This document shows, piece by piece, positions 14,189 to 22,200 of a stretch of 46,225 nt of DNA (position 1 is the first letter of the stretch; every line of letters starts with the position of its first letter). The stretch comes from a virus. Under the pieces are notes generated by a model that saw only the letters and a program-made list of their open reading frames with translations, was not told where the DNA came from and made no database searches. Location: positions 1-46,225 of IMG/VR virus record IMGVR_UViG_3300026488_000003; one strand, written 5' to 3'. A program made the translations under genes and the position numbers.

Positions 14189-14932
14189 ATGGCAGTAAGA
14201 TTAATTTATATAACACCTCTTTGGTTAATAGCAAATGGTATTAGATATTCACATGATAATCATCATTTAAGTGATACAAAAGAAAAACAACAAGAATATA
14301 TTACTGAAACTATAATGAATGGTGGTTTTATTAGTGAAAAAGTTAAAGAACATATAATAGGTGATAAAGATTTTGATTTAATCAAAAGAGTTGGTTTTAA
14401 AATGAAACATGAAAGCATTTTAGAGCATAGTTTAATTGTTTTTGAAATAGAGGCAAGTAGAGCTTTATTACAAGAATTATCAAGACATAGAATAGGTGTT
14501 AGTCCAACAGTAAAATCAACAAGATATACTTTAAAAGAGTTGAAAAAAGAAAAACCTTTTGTTGAGTTGAATGGAAGAATAACTTATAAACAATATGAAA
14601 GAGCATCTAAATATGTGGTTCTTACAAAGGATGAAATGACTGATGAATTAATAATTAATGGACTTGAACATTTAAGGTTTTTAATTAGTAAAGATATATC
14701 AAATGATATTGCTAAGTATGTTTTACCAGAATCATTTAAATTTAAAGGACAATATTCATTTAATTTAAGGTCATTGGTTCATTTATTGGAATTAAGAACC
14801 AACAAAGATGTATTACCAGAGTTTCAAAGATTATGTGTGGATATAATTGATGTATTACCAAATGATTACAAAAAACTTATTTTAACCAATGAAAAAATTA
14901 AATCTAATTATGAAAGGATTAAAAATGGATAA
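14189..14932 (+). CDS. thyX: FAD-dependent thymidylate synthase ThyX
   Basis: This 247-residue protein is ThyX, which makes dTMP from dUMP using methylene-tetrahydrofolate, FAD and NADPH. The signature region is RHRIGVSPTVKSTRYTL at residues 99-115, preceded by the HESILEH segment (74-80) that is typical of the family. In the classical motif Ser follows RHR after seven residues; here eight residues separate RHR from S110, so the loop appears one longer. The C-terminal half has SFNLRSLVHLLELRTNKD, the region with conserved Arg. Phages carry thyX to supply dTMP for AT-rich DNA, and a MazG-like pyrophosphatase gene follows downstream. Confidence 0.93.
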   Translation: MAVRLIYITPLWLIANGIRYSHDNHHLSDTKEKQQEYITETIMNGGFISEKVKEHIIGDKDFDLIKRVGFKMKHESILEHSLIVFEIEASRALLQELSRHRIGVSPTVKSTRYTLKELKKEKPFVELNGRITYKQYERASKYVVLTKDEMTDELIINGLEHLRFLISKDISNDIAKYVLPESFKFKGQYSFNLRSLVHLLELRTNKDVLPEFQRLCVDIIDVLPNDYKKLILTNEKIKSNYERIKNG

Positions 14933-14975
14933 TAATAATTTAGAAATTAAATCTAACTATATAAAAGGAGGACAA

Positions 14976-15188
14976 ATGAAAGTATATGGAATAATCGGAA
15001 ATGTAGAATGTGATGGATTGGTTTTTGAAAAATGTTTTGTTTCAAAAGAAGATGCAAAAGAATATTTTGAGATATTAAAAAATGAATATAAAGATATTGG
15101 AGTGTTTGAAGAATATGAAGATTTTATTATATTTAATAATGATGATGAATATAAAATAGTAGAAATTGAATGTAATGAAATTGACTAA
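14976..15188 (+). CDS. Uncharacterised acidic 70-aa protein
   Basis: I use the ATG at 14976 with AAAAGGAGGACAA upstream; ATGs at 14889 and 14925 in the same frame have poor RBSs and overlap or abut the end of thyX. The protein begins MKVYGIIGNVECDGLVFEK and contains SKEDAKEYFEILKNEY, a strand-helix layout reminiscent of the small early protein at 931. Function is unknown. Confidence 0.6.
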   Translation: MKVYGIIGNVECDGLVFEKCFVSKEDAKEYFEILKNEYKDIGVFEEYEDFIIFNNDDEYKIVEIECNEID

Positions 15189-15199
15189 AAGGATTAAGA

Positions 15200-15448
15200 A
15201 TGAATTATGATGAATTATATGGAATATCTATTGATGAGTATTGTAAGTATCATAATACAACAATTGATTCTTTAATTTCTAAAACATCAAAAGATATTGA
15301 GTTATTAAAAAGAAGATTGAATTGTTTAATTTATGAAGAAAAAGTTGATATTGGTTCTCAATTAATCAATGATGTATATTTTTTATTGCAAAAAAAAGAA
15401 AGACATTTAGAAAGATTAAAAAAATGGAAAAGGAAGAAAAATGATTGA
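15200..15448 (+). CDS. Uncharacterised 82-aa helical protein
   Basis: It starts at an ATG after AAAAGGATTAAG. It contains a hydrophobic heptad-like run and a very basic C-terminus, KKERHLERLKKWKRKKND, and may form a coiled coil. It overlaps the next gene by eight bases. Confidence 0.6.
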   Translation: MNYDELYGISIDEYCKYHNTTIDSLISKTSKDIELLKRRLNCLIYEEKVDIGSQLINDVYFLLQKKERHLERLKKWKRKKND

Positions 15449-15689
15449 ATGTATTAAAAAAGAATTTGATTTAACGATTAATGATTATAAGTTTGATAAA
15501 TATAAGAGAGATTATTATTTTTATATTTGTTATGAAAATGATAGGTTCTTAGCCTATCAAGAGAAACAAAGTAAGTTGTTTGTTAAAGATAAGAAGTTTA
15601 AAGGTATTTATTTTGAAATAGATGCTAACAAAGATTTTGTTGAATTTTATAAAAATAGAAAAAGGAGAGTGAATGAAAAAAATAATTAA
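15441..15689 (+). CDS. Uncharacterised 82-aa protein rich in Tyr and Lys
   Basis: An AAGGAAG RBS in the preceding gene leads to the overlapping ATG. Beta-like segments YYFYICYENDRF and FKGIYFEIDAN are followed by a basic tail, KNRKRRVNEKNN. No family is recognised. Confidence 0.6.
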   Translation: MIECIKKEFDLTINDYKFDKYKRDYYFYICYENDRFLAYQEKQSKLFVKDKKFKGIYFEIDANKDFVEFYKNRKRRVNEKNN

Positions 15690-16017
15690 AAAGTTACCTA
15701 AGTTTTTACAAGAAAAACCAAGTATCTTTATTGAAAAAGATACTTGTAATGATTTTAGAGTTTTAATTAAACTTAATAAAGAAGGTGCAGTTATATTATA
15801 TGGAACTTTAAAAGGGAAAAGAGTTAAATTTAATGATTATTATAAATTAATTGTTGGAGATATTGATGATAATCTTGGTATAAGTGAATATGGTTTTTGT
15901 GAAATGATGAGTTCAATAGAAGTTGATGTTCCTTTTAATACTACTGAAAAAAATTTTTATAGAATTCTTGAAAAAACTGCTGAGATTTATCAAATTATTA
16001 AAAAGGAGAGTGAATGA
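15673..16017 (+). CDS. Uncharacterised 114-aa protein
   Basis: It overlaps the preceding gene and has AAAGGAGAGTGA before the ATG. It begins MKKIIKKLPKFLQEKPSIF, then alternates strands and ends in a helix, NFYRILEKTAEIYQIIKK. Its stop overlaps the ATG of the MazG-like gene. Not recognised. Confidence 0.65.
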   Translation: MKKIIKKLPKFLQEKPSIFIEKDTCNDFRVLIKLNKEGAVILYGTLKGKRVKFNDYYKLIVGDIDDNLGISEYGFCEMMSSIEVDVPFNTTEKNFYRILEKTAEIYQIIKKESE

Positions 16018-16574
16018 AAAAAACTAATTTAGTTTTAAAAATGTATGATTTAGTAGATTTTGTTCAAGAAAAAGGTTATTTAGATGAGGCTCATAAGTTT
16101 AGAAATATAGTTGATGAACTTTATAAAGAAATTCAACAAGAAGAACCAATTGAAGGTATTAAAAAGTTTCAAAAAGATAGATTGTTAGATAAACAAAATT
16201 ATGATTTTATTAATGAATCAACAAATATTATTGAAGAATTATTAGAAACAAAAGGATTTAAAATTAATAAGAATAAAAGAGAATATCTAAAAACAGAAGT
16301 AAAAGGATTTTTTGATTATCTTAAAAACTTATTTGATTTTAATGAAAGTAAAGTTGAAAAAGAAGATATAGTAGATGCATATGCAGATATTGTTGTTTTT
16401 GCAATAGGTGCTATTATGAAGTTAGGATATGAACCAAATTGTGTTTTAAAAGAAGTTTCAAAAGAAGTGAATAGTAGAGTTGGTTCTATTGTTAATGGAA
16501 AGTTTCAAAAAGATTTAACTAAACAACATTTATGGTATAAAGCAAATTATTCTAAATGTAAAGGAGAAAAATGA
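16014..16574 (+). CDS. MazG-like nucleotide pyrophosphohydrolase
   Basis: A 186-residue all-helical protein with the MazG/dUTPase-like signature: ESTNIIEELLE supplies EExxE metal ligands at about residues 68-78, and EDIVDAYADIVVFAIGAI supplies the second acidic helix. A NGKFQKD then WYKANY ending follows, as in phage MazG-like proteins. It would hydrolyse nucleoside triphosphates to monophosphates, adjusting dNTP pools or lowering alarmone levels. It is in the same operon as thyX. Which nucleotide it uses cannot be read from the sequence. Confidence 0.75.
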   Translation: MKKTNLVLKMYDLVDFVQEKGYLDEAHKFRNIVDELYKEIQQEEPIEGIKKFQKDRLLDKQNYDFINESTNIIEELLETKGFKINKNKREYLKTEVKGFFDYLKNLFDFNESKVEKEDIVDAYADIVVFAIGAIMKLGYEPNCVLKEVSKEVNSRVGSIVNGKFQKDLTKQHLWYKANYSKCKGEK

Positions 16575-16789
16575 AAGCATTATTCGTAAGAATTAATCTG
16601 TCTTTGTTAAAAGAGTTTTTAGAAAAAAATAACTTTTGTTATGAAAGTTGGTTTAATGGAACTGATGAGGAAATAAGAGTTGAGTTAAGTTGTTTATCAG
16701 AAGAGCAACTAATAAAATTATTTAAGTTTGTTGGTTTGAAATATGATAAAAACATATTTGATTATGATTATATTATCTTTTGGTATTAA
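16571..16789 (+). CDS. Uncharacterised 72-aa protein
   Basis: It overlaps the MazG-like stop by four bases and has AAAGGAGAAA upstream. It begins MKALFVRINLSLLKEFLEKN and has GTDEEIRVELSCLSEEQLIKLF in the middle, an acidic strand-helix layout. Not recognised. Confidence 0.6.
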   Translation: MKALFVRINLSLLKEFLEKNNFCYESWFNGTDEEIRVELSCLSEEQLIKLFKFVGLKYDKNIFDYDYIIFWY

Positions 16790-16798
16790 GGAGGTTTT

Positions 16799-17092
16799 AT
16801 GAACTCTATTAAAGATAGAAAAAAAGTATATGGAGATTATGAAAATATAGCTGAATTATCACAAGAGTTAAAAGGTGCTTTTTATGAAAGGTATACAGGA
16901 GATGATGATAATGTTATATTTGAAACAATTGATATGTTACTCCATAAGTTAGCAAGAATAGCTAATAATCCTTATTATATTGATAATTGGAGAGATATAT
17001 GTGGATATGCTAATTTAGCTATTGAACACATTAAGAGTAATTGTGATTATATTGATAGTAAAGTTGTTTATTTAAATAAAAAGGATAGATAA
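16799..17092 (+). CDS. DUF6378-like phage protein
   Basis: This 97-residue protein begins with RKKVYGDYENIAELSQELKG and has ETIDMLLHKLARIANNP and WRDICGYANLAIEHI. The YGDY, KLARI and D-GYA-LA blocks are those I remember from a widespread small phage protein family (DUF6378) often found near nucleotide-metabolism genes. The acidic and Lys positions make an all-alpha pyrophosphatase-like fold possible. Biochemical function is unknown. Confidence 0.65.
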   Translation: MNSIKDRKKVYGDYENIAELSQELKGAFYERYTGDDDNVIFETIDMLLHKLARIANNPYYIDNWRDICGYANLAIEHIKSNCDYIDSKVVYLNKKDR

Positions 17093-17235
17093 TGTTTTTT
17101 TATATCTTCTTATTGTTTTCTTTCTTCTTTGCTTTTCTCTCTATTTATTCTCTTGATGTTAATAAAACTTTCTCTTATTATTTTGTTATCTTATCAATAT
17201 TAATGCTTTTAATATCAATAGGAGTTATGAAATGA
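17092..17235 (+). CDS. Small membrane protein, 47 aa, two hydrophobic segments
   Basis: The ATG overlaps the last base of the preceding stop (TAATG) and the TGA overlaps the next ATG (ATGA). Residues 2-19 (FFYIFLLFSFFFAFLSIY) and about 28-45 (YYFVILSILMLLISIGVM) are strongly hydrophobic, giving two membrane segments with a short polar turn, LDVNKTFS. The coding strand is unusually T-rich and carries more C than its neighbours. A holin-like or inner-membrane accessory role is possible but not shown. Confidence 0.6.
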   Translation: MFFYIFLLFSFFFAFLSIYSLDVNKTFSYYFVILSILMLLISIGVMK

Positions 17236-17675
17236 TTTATATAGGAATTGATGTTGGTAAAAAAGGAGCATTGGTTCTACTAGAAGATGATATAGTAGAA
17301 TCATATTCTTTTGATAAAGAAACTTATGTAAGGTTAATTAATAACTTAAAGATGATATATAATATTAATGATGTTATTGTTGGTATAGAGAAGGTTCATT
17401 CTATGCCAAAACAAGGTGTTAAGAGTATGTTTTCATTTGGGGAAAATTATGGTTGGTTACAAGGAATTCTTGATGCAAATAATATAAAATATAAATTAAT
17501 TTCTCCACAAGAGTGGAAAAAGTATTTTGGTTTGATTGGTTCTAATAAAAAAGATTCTTGTAAAAAGGCTTTGGAATTAGAGCCAAAACTTAAATGTTAT
17601 GGTAGTAGAGGAGGTATGCTTGATGGTGTATGTGATGCTTATTTGATAGCAAGATATTTAAAGGAGGTTAAATGA
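17232..17675 (+). CDS. RuvC-like Holliday junction resolvase
   Basis: A 147-residue RNase H-fold nuclease. Catalytic acids are seen at D7 in YIGIDVGKKGA, E53 in VGIEKVHSMPKQG, and D131 and D135 in LDGVCDAYLIARYL. The order and spacing fit the RuvC-like and poxvirus A22-like resolvases that phages use to cut branched DNA before packaging. SPQEWKKYFGL in the middle is also typical. It is coupled to the genes on both sides. Its branch-cutting role fits with the Sak4-like recombination system encoded upstream. Confidence 0.85.
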   Translation: MIYIGIDVGKKGALVLLEDDIVESYSFDKETYVRLINNLKMIYNINDVIVGIEKVHSMPKQGVKSMFSFGENYGWLQGILDANNIKYKLISPQEWKKYFGLIGSNKKDSCKKALELEPKLKCYGSRGGMLDGVCDAYLIARYLKEVK

Positions 17676-17971
17676 GAGAACTTGAATTTTTATATAGAAA
17701 AATTAAAAAGAATAAAACAAAAGAAGATTTTGTAAAATTTATTGAATTGTTAAAGGATGTTGAAGATAAAATTGATGATAACATTTTTAAACATCCTTTT
17801 AAATCATTTATATTGAAATTTGTTTTTGAATGGGTAATGTATAAAGTTTCTGATATTTATGGTGTTGATATTTATTTTGTTAAGTTTGCTTACAATAAAT
17901 ATAAACAAAAAGGAAAAGATGAATTAATTAAAATTGTTAATAATAAATGTAATTGTAAAGGAGATAAATAA
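17672..17971 (+). CDS. Uncharacterised 99-aa protein
   Basis: It overlaps the resolvase gene by four bases and follows AAAGGAGG. It is Lys-rich and helical, with KSFILKFVFEWVMYKVS as a hydrophobic stretch and CNCKG at the end. Not recognised. Confidence 0.6.
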   Translation: MRELEFLYRKIKKNKTKEDFVKFIELLKDVEDKIDDNIFKHPFKSFILKFVFEWVMYKVSDIYGVDIYFVKFAYNKYKQKGKDELIKIVNNKCNCKGDK

Positions 17972-18816
17972 TGAAAACAAAATTATTTTTAAATGATGAT
18001 AATATTTATGCTTTTAAATATGAAATATATGATGATAGTAATAATTTAGTTGAAGAAGGGTATAAGTTATATTCTAAGTTTAATGATGATTTAGTTGTTA
18101 GTGATACACAAAAAGTGTATCTTGATAGTGTTGGTTCTTATACATTAGATGATGATGGTAATAAAGTTTATCATGAGCTTATTGTTGTTAATAAGAACCA
18201 ACAGAGGATAAAAGATAATGAATATTGTGTTGTTAATTTTGTGTCCAATAATTCTTCAAAAACATTAGATATTGATATTAATGATTTTGATAGTAATGGT
18301 GTTTATAAATATGAAGATGATTATTTAAGTTTTGAAGTTGATGTAATTAATAGTGTTGTTAGTTGGTTAACAAAAGATGGAGTATCAACTGTTGATGATT
18401 TTTATTTTTCAAAAGAAATTATTGATAATATTAAAAAGATTGATTATTTTGAAGAATATCAATCATTAATTGATGTTAATAATAAGATTAATGATGGAAT
18501 TAATAAAATTGATTCATTATCAAATAAAATAACTGATGAATCAAATAATTTATATACACAAATTGTTGATTTTATAAATGGTATTTATAACAAGATTATT
18601 ATTGATGCTACTGACATAGGCAGAAATTTTGGTTCAAGATTTTATAATGGAGATATAGTTTTAGTTAAAGGAGATAATACAAAATGGTTTGTTGATAAAA
18701 CCTTTGTGTTCATGAATGATAGAGGAATTATTAAAATTGGAGTATTATTAAAGGATGATTTGACAAATCCTACTGCATCTCAGATAGTTGACCAAGACTT
18801 ACTTACAAAAGTCTAA
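17971..18816 (+). CDS. Uncharacterised 281-aa beta-rich protein with a central coiled coil
   Basis: The ATG shares one base with the preceding stop. The N-terminal 130 residues are strand-rich and acidic, with VNFVSNNSSKTLDIDIND. Residues 150-205 look like a coiled coil (VNNKINDGINKIDSLSNKI), and the end has beta segments, GDIVLVKGDNTKWFVDKT. This strand-coil-strand layout resembles a trimeric virion or fibre accessory protein more than an enzyme, and it is the last long plus-strand gene. No homologue is recognised. Confidence 0.6.
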   Translation: MKTKLFLNDDNIYAFKYEIYDDSNNLVEEGYKLYSKFNDDLVVSDTQKVYLDSVGSYTLDDDGNKVYHELIVVNKNQQRIKDNEYCVVNFVSNNSSKTLDIDINDFDSNGVYKYEDDYLSFEVDVINSVVSWLTKDGVSTVDDFYFSKEIIDNIKKIDYFEEYQSLIDVNNKINDGINKIDSLSNKITDESNNLYTQIVDFINGIYNKIIIDATDIGRNFGSRFYNGDIVLVKGDNTKWFVDKTFVFMNDRGIIKIGVLLKDDLTNPTASQIVDQDLLTKV

Positions 18817-18832
18817 TCTCTCTTTTTTTTTC
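18795..18832 (+). terminator. Weak intrinsic terminator after the 281-aa gene
   Basis: AGACTT pairs with AAGTCT around a small loop and is followed by TCTCTC and a long T run. The stem is only 6 bp. Confidence 0.5.
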
Positions 18833-18856
18833 TTATTTCCTTTTAAAGGGGCATAT

Positions 18857-19129
18857 ATGGAGTATGCTTTACTTGGATTAGCATTAGCTATTAATTTTAT
18901 TATTATCTTGGTTAAGTTTAAGATAAAAAGAAATTTAGATGCAATAATAGAAACTATATTACTAATTATTGTGTTGTTTATCACAAGTGGTTCATTTAGT
19001 GGAATGGTTGTTGGTTCTTTTGCAAGTTTGTTTTTATCAATTTATCTTATTTTGTTTCCAATTGAGAAAAAAAGAAAAAGGAGAAAAAATAGTAAAAGAT
19101 ATGATGTAAGTTTACCTAAATATTTTTAA
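18857..19129 (+). CDS. Membrane protein with about three TM segments, holin-like candidate
   Basis: I place the start at ATG 18857 after AAAGGGGCATAT; an upstream ATG at 18788 lies inside the preceding gene. The 90-residue product has hydrophobic segments at about 3-21 (YALLGLALAINFIIILVKF), 32-44 (ETILLIIVLFITS) and 50-68, then a strongly basic tail (EKKRKRRKNSKRY). Three segments and a basic cytoplasmic tail are typical of holins, but it is far from the lysozyme gene, and other membrane roles are possible. Confidence 0.6.
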   Translation: MEYALLGLALAINFIIILVKFKIKRNLDAIIETILLIIVLFITSGSFSGMVVGSFASLFLSIYLILFPIEKKRKRRKNSKRYDVSLPKYF

Positions 19130-19138
19130 GGAGTCAAT

Positions 19139-19279
19139 ATGTTTGAGTTGGTTCTAACTTTAATTTTATTGAGTTGGTTATTTGTAGAACTTGTTAAGTA
19201 TTTTATCAAGGAAAATATTAAGAAACTTGATGAATGTGAAAAAGAAAAGAAAGAGAAGAATTTTTTTGATAGATTTTAA
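19139..19279 (+). CDS. Small single-TM protein, 46 aa
   Basis: The ATG follows AAGGAGTCAAT. Residues 2-19 (FELVLTLILLSWLFVELV) form a hydrophobic segment and the rest is a highly charged helix, KLDECEKEKKEKN. This layout fits a small inner-membrane or spanin-like protein. It is the last plus-strand gene and its stop overlaps by three bases the stop of the giant minus-strand gene. Confidence 0.6.
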   Translation: MFELVLTLILLSWLFVELVKYFIKENIKKLDECEKEKKEKNFFDRF

Positions 19280-22200
19280 TTTTGATTGATTATAGGAGTA
19301 AATGTATTTATTACTCCTTTTCTTAGTGTATAAGTATCGTAAATCCATTCATACATATCAATTGGAGAACCAACAAATGGAACAATTGAATCAATATCAT
19401 ACAAACTTACCATTGAGTTAATGTTTAAACCAATATCTCCAATCATAACAATGTTATGGTCAATATACCATTCATCTTGTGAATCATTTGGTTCTGACAA
19501 TAAATCAGGTATATTTGTTAAGAATAGAGACATTGTTATATATTTTGGAACATTATTCATTAATGCAAACATTAATATTTTTGGATAAGACAACATAAAT
19601 TTTGTATATGGAACAAATTCACTTATTATTGAAATTCCTGCTGGTAAGTTATTGTATCTTGGAAATGCTAACAATGTATGTTTAACTGCCATTTCAGGGT
19701 CATTATATTTATCTTTGAGATGTAAGAATAAAGCCATTTTAGGAATAATTTCTGAATTATCAAACACTTCTGAGAATTTCTTACCAAGACTATTTTCTTC
19801 TGGGTCAAAACTTAACCATTTAATACCATCTTTTATATCTTTACCAAAATTATTTTCAATCATATGAAACATTGTTAATTCTTTTTCAGAACCAAGAGTC
19901 ATAATATCTTCTCTAATTGTTAAACCAAGTCCATATTTTAATGCTAAATAACCATCTTGTTCTTTTAATTCTTTTTTTAATTTTTCAAGTTCTTTTTTTA
20001 ACTTAATAGATTCTGTTGTTTTGTTTTCAAATTCAAGTTTATTAATTTCTTCTTCAAGTTTAGCTATTTGTTTAATTTTATCTTTTAATTCTTTGATTGT
20101 TTTTTTAGCTTTGTTGTGATAAGTAACATAATTTAATGGACCAAGTGATGAATGATGAGTAAAAATCATAAAGTTTGTTAAGAAGTTACTTATCCAAAAT
20201 CTAGGGTTTAAGATTAACATTTGATGAGATGTATATTTAGTAAAGTCTGCTGTGAACTTGATTATAGGAGATAATGCTTTAATAAAGTTATTATCAATTT
20301 TATTTAAATCAATTCCTTTTGTTCCAAGGATATAATGTTTGTAACTTTTATCAATATAAAATCCTGTTCCAAACATTGTTGATAGATAATGATTATCAGG
20401 TAGTTTTTCAAATTTGTTTCTTAAACTTGGATTTTTTGCTATTCTTTGTTCAATTTCTTTTTTTGATAATAAGAAACCTTCATCTCTTAGGATTTTAAAT
20501 ATTTCATATCCTTCATTTTTAGCTAATTGTTGTTTCATTTTAACATAGTTATTTCTTGTATGTTGAGATGAGAAACTATAATCAATGTTTTTTGATGCAT
20601 AATTGATGTTATGTGGGTTTATTTGAACATAAACACCATTTATTTTTCTCTCAAATATACCTCTTTCAAAGTCATCAAGATTAAGTGTTAATAATTGAGG
20701 TTTTTGTCTTCCAAGAGTCATATCATATTTAGTTATAGGTATAGCATAATAAGTTTTATCTTTCATTCTTATTGTTGCTATTAAATCACTTTCATTTTCA
20801 GGTTTTGTTTCTATTAAAGCTACATTCTGTTGGTTCTTTAAGAAGTCAAGAGAAATGTTTTCACCAAACAAACTAAAATCATTAGCATCTTGATTAAACA
20901 TGTATAGAATTCTATTTACTTCATTATGTTTATTGTTTTTATAAAGAGATAAAAAGTCTCTTAGTTTATTATAGTCTGTATTTTTACTATGGCTTAACAT
21001 TTTAAGTGAAATTATCTTTCTTGCTATTACAAGAGATTCTGTGTATGTTATTAAATCTTTTCCCATATTGTTATGAATTGTTGCTATTTCTTTTGCAAGT
21101 TTTCTTAATAAATCAACTTTTTTAATAGCATCTTGTGTTTTGTTTATTTTGTCTGCAATGTTAAATATTTTGTTTGTATTTTTCATTCCATAGAGATTAA
21201 TCATTTTTTCTTTTAAAGAAATAAGTTTTCTTTTTGAAAAATCATTAATTTGCTCTTGGTTCTCTAACATTTCTTTAAAAGAGATATTAAGTTCATCATC
21301 AAACTCTTTTATTGCTGTTATGTTTGTTACTTCTTTTATTAAAAAGTTTAATCCTTTTGTTATTGCATAACCTAATGATTTATCTGTTTTTTCCCATTCA
21401 ACTGGTTCTATTTCTTTAATAAGAGATTCTGAATATTCTTTAATTTCTGCTGTTGTTGTTTGTAACATACTCATTGCACCATTATAAATAGCTAATGCTT
21501 CATTTAGTTTAACTTTATCTTGTGTTAAATCAAACAAATCTAGTAATCCAAGATTTTTAGCAAAACCTTCTTGTTTGAATGTTACTTTTGAGATAAAGAA
21601 TTCAACATTTTTATTAATCTTATCAATAATTTCTAAATCAGAAGTTTTGTTAAAAGGTTTTTCTCCTATTAAAAGAGATTTAATATCATCATTTGTGTTA
21701 ATAATACCTAATATTTTAGAACCAACAGAGTCAATACCATCTGTTTTAAACTTAACATTAAGAACTTTTTTTAAGTCTTTTATAGTTGATATTTCTGTTG
21801 TCTTATCTTTTTTTATTACTAAAATTTTTTGTAAATTACCATCCAATGATACAAATGATTCACCCTTAACTCCTTGGTTCTTTGAAAAGAAATAAGCAAG
21901 TTTTTCTTTATTAGCTTTTATTATTTCATTTCCAACCAATGAATGTATAAAAGCTGTTTCAAATTCTTCAAATTTTTGAATATCAGAATCTGATATGTTT
22001 GAATATTTTTTCTTTTGAAAATTATAATAATCACTTAATTTAACATTTCCATAAGAACCAACATTCAATACTAAATCAAAATCATCCTTTTGTATTTTTT
22101 CAAATAAATAAAGTAAATCGTTTCTTAATTTATCATAATCAATCATATCTTTTTTATGAATTATTGAGTGTGTTACTTCATGAACCAATTGATAAAATTC

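Noticed and set aside
17971-18816. Calling the 281-aa protein a tail fibre
   Set aside because: The strand-coil-strand layout is suggestive, but no fibre motif is seen and it lies in the replication arm; left as unknown.
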